DNA of 64,000 nucleotides from Kurthia sibirica (GTDB taxonomy: Bacteria; Bacillota; Bacilli; Bacillales_A; Planococcaceae): assembly GCF_003143975.1 (NCBI RefSeq), contig NZ_QFVR01000006.1, forward strand, positions 1 through 64,000. Reading direction: 5' to 3'. Below the pieces are notes generated by a model, which saw nothing but the letters and a program-made list of their open reading frames with translations, was not told the origin of the DNA and made no database searches. This document shows positions 62,887 to 64,000 of this stretch, piece after piece (the first letter of the stretch is position 1; each line of letters begins with the position of its first letter). Position numbers and translations under genes: made by a program.

Positions 62887-64000
62887 ATGGCAGCAGTAAA
62901 TAATAATTCAAATGCAACATCCAATTTAGCATACTCTTATTTACAATCAAAAAATAAAATAAGTGGTTTAGTTTCCGGTATGGATATTGAATCAATTATG
63001 GAAAAATTGATGAAGGCTGAAAGTGCACAAATGGAAAAACTTCAGCAGCAAAAAGATAAGTTTGAGTGGAAGCGAGATGCATATAGAGAAGTAAATACAT
63101 CGTTATCATCTTTTGAGAAAAAAATGTTTGATGATTTTGGCCTCGCAAAAAATTGGAATGTTCGCAGTGTATCTAATACAGGTGCTGGAAGTGTCAATGC
63201 AACAGCCTCGACAACTGCAACAGGTAATCTAACAATTACTGAAGCAACAAAAGCCAATGCTGCACAAGCTGTTTCTACAGAAAGTCGTTCATATACAGCT
63301 AAGAGTACAGTGGCAGATTTAGGTTTATCTTTAACAGACGGCAAGGGATCCTTATCACTAGGCTCTGTTGGAGCAGATGGTAAATTATCGAATATAGCAA
63401 CAATTGAATATTCTGAAACAGATACACTACAAAGCTTTGCTAATAAAATCAATAGTTCAAAAGCGGGTGTTACGGCACTAGTAGTTGATGGCAAGTTTTC
63501 AATTACAGCGAACAATACAGGACGCGCTTCAGATTCAGCTTCTGATCTTGCAGTGACTGGTGACAATAACGGTATGTTTAGTGCACTTGGTTTTGGTACA
63601 GCTGGCTCTGCAGACTTCGCTTTGGCATCAAATGGTTTAAATGCAACTGCTAAAGTAAATGGTATTGAATTAACGAGTAGCACAAATAAGTTTTCTGTAG
63701 CAGGTTATTCTATAGAGCTAACAAATAATATTGCTGCAGGCTCATCCATTACTATTTCTTCAGAAACAGATAAAACAGCTGTAGTTGATAAAGCTAAAGC
63801 TTTTGTCGATAGCTATAATGAATTGGTTAAATCATTAAATAGCAAAACAAGCGAAAAGAAAAATATTGATTTTAAACCGTTAACAGCGGCTCAAAAAGCA
63901 GAAATGAATGCGGATGAAATTGTCAAATGGGAAGAAAAAGCAAAAGCAGGATTACTAAAAAGTGATTCAGTACTACGTGGCGTTGTTTCCGATTTACGCG
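62887..64000 (+). CDS. fliD: Flagellar cap protein FliD (HAP2), 5' part
   Basis: About 371 codons are visible before the window ends. The FliD N-terminal domain is clear: KISGLVSGMDIESIMEKLMK then EWKRDAYREVNTSLSSFEKK, followed by a Ser/Thr/Ala-rich central region and the FliD_C start DKAKAFVDSYNELVKSLNSK. It caps the filament and guides flagellin assembly. TGGAGGAGGAG precedes ATG 62887, 21 bp after flaG. Confidence 0.92.
   Translation, partial: MAAVNNNSNATSNLAYSYLQSKNKISGLVSGMDIESIMEKLMKAESAQMEKLQQQKDKFEWKRDAYREVNTSLSSFEKKMFDDFGLAKNWNVRSVSNTGAGSVNATASTTATGNLTITEATKANAAQAVSTESRSYTAKSTVADLGLSLTDGKGSLSLGSVGADGKLSNIATIEYSETDTLQSFANKINSSKAGVTALVVDGKFSITANNTGRASDSASDLAVTGDNNGMFSALGFGTAGSADFALASNGLNATAKVNGIELTSSTNKFSVAGYSIELTNNIAAGSSITISSETDKTAVVDKAKAFVDSYNELVKSLNSKTSEKKNIDFKPLTAAQKAEMNADEIVKWEEKAKAGLLKSDSVLRGVVSDLR

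Overview
The window comes from a low-GC Firmicute of the Bacillales. It reads most like a motile Planococcaceae member (Kurthia / Lysinibacillus / Solibacillus type). That placement is an inference from gene order (lytR, yvyE, degSU, degV, comFA-comFC, yvyF, flgMNKL, fliW, csrA, hag, as around the Bacillus subtilis comF locus), AGGAGG-type ribosome sites, SigD-type motility promoters and AT-rich codon use. No rRNA, tRNA or CRISPR array was recognised.

Layout. 1-340: left part of an IS1182-like element. 0.5-34.5 kb: housekeeping and surface genes, mostly single-gene units closed by strong hairpin terminators. They include a DUF1643 protein, a LysR regulator divergent from yhdT-panF, an ABC-F ribosome-protection protein with an attenuator leader, LysE and UspA, secreted PPC and S41-protease proteins, two PaaI-type thioesterases, a broken VOC gene, a TPR-hydrolase-TPR protein, an 854-residue S-layer-like protein, TagA, an HtrA-type protease, two NlpC/P60 wall hydrolases, an FMN-dependent glutamate-synthase-like protein, BrnQ and three chemoreceptors. 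34.7-45 kb: tagO, two arrays of a 21-bp tandem repeat, an LCP ligase, yvyE, degS-degU, a lipoprotein, degV, comFA-comFC and yvyF. 45-64 kb: a flagellar block: flgM-flgN, flgK-flgL, a DUF6470 protein, fliW-csrA, three flagellins (the last two identical in protein), a complete pseudaminic-acid pathway (pseB, F, G, H, I, C) bracketed by two Maf/DUF115 glycosyltransferases, then flaG and the start of fliD.

How the parts fit. SigD-type promoters precede flgM and all three hag genes. CsrA and its antagonist FliW are encoded just upstream of the flagellins, and two of the three flagellin leaders carry a hairpin with GGA in its loop, the form CsrA recognises. The pse/maf block supplies and attaches the flagellin glycan. 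DegS-DegU, the LCP ligase, TagO, TagA and the wall hydrolases tie motility, competence and wall-polymer synthesis together.

The most unusual signals are: (1) four ISL3-derived elements or remnants, each inserted directly behind the T-tract of a hairpin terminator in the same relative orientation, three with 8-bp target duplications; (2) the 21-bp (two helical turns) tandem array with a duplicated ~111-bp spacer between tagO and the LCP gene; (3) a three-codon leader ORF with mutually exclusive hairpins before the ABC-F gene; (4) an S-layer-like protein with YY-rich wall-binding-type repeats in place of SLH domains, downstream of a perfect 34-bp palindrome; (5) the twin flagellin genes; (6) a 12-bp terminator hairpin inside the pse operon.
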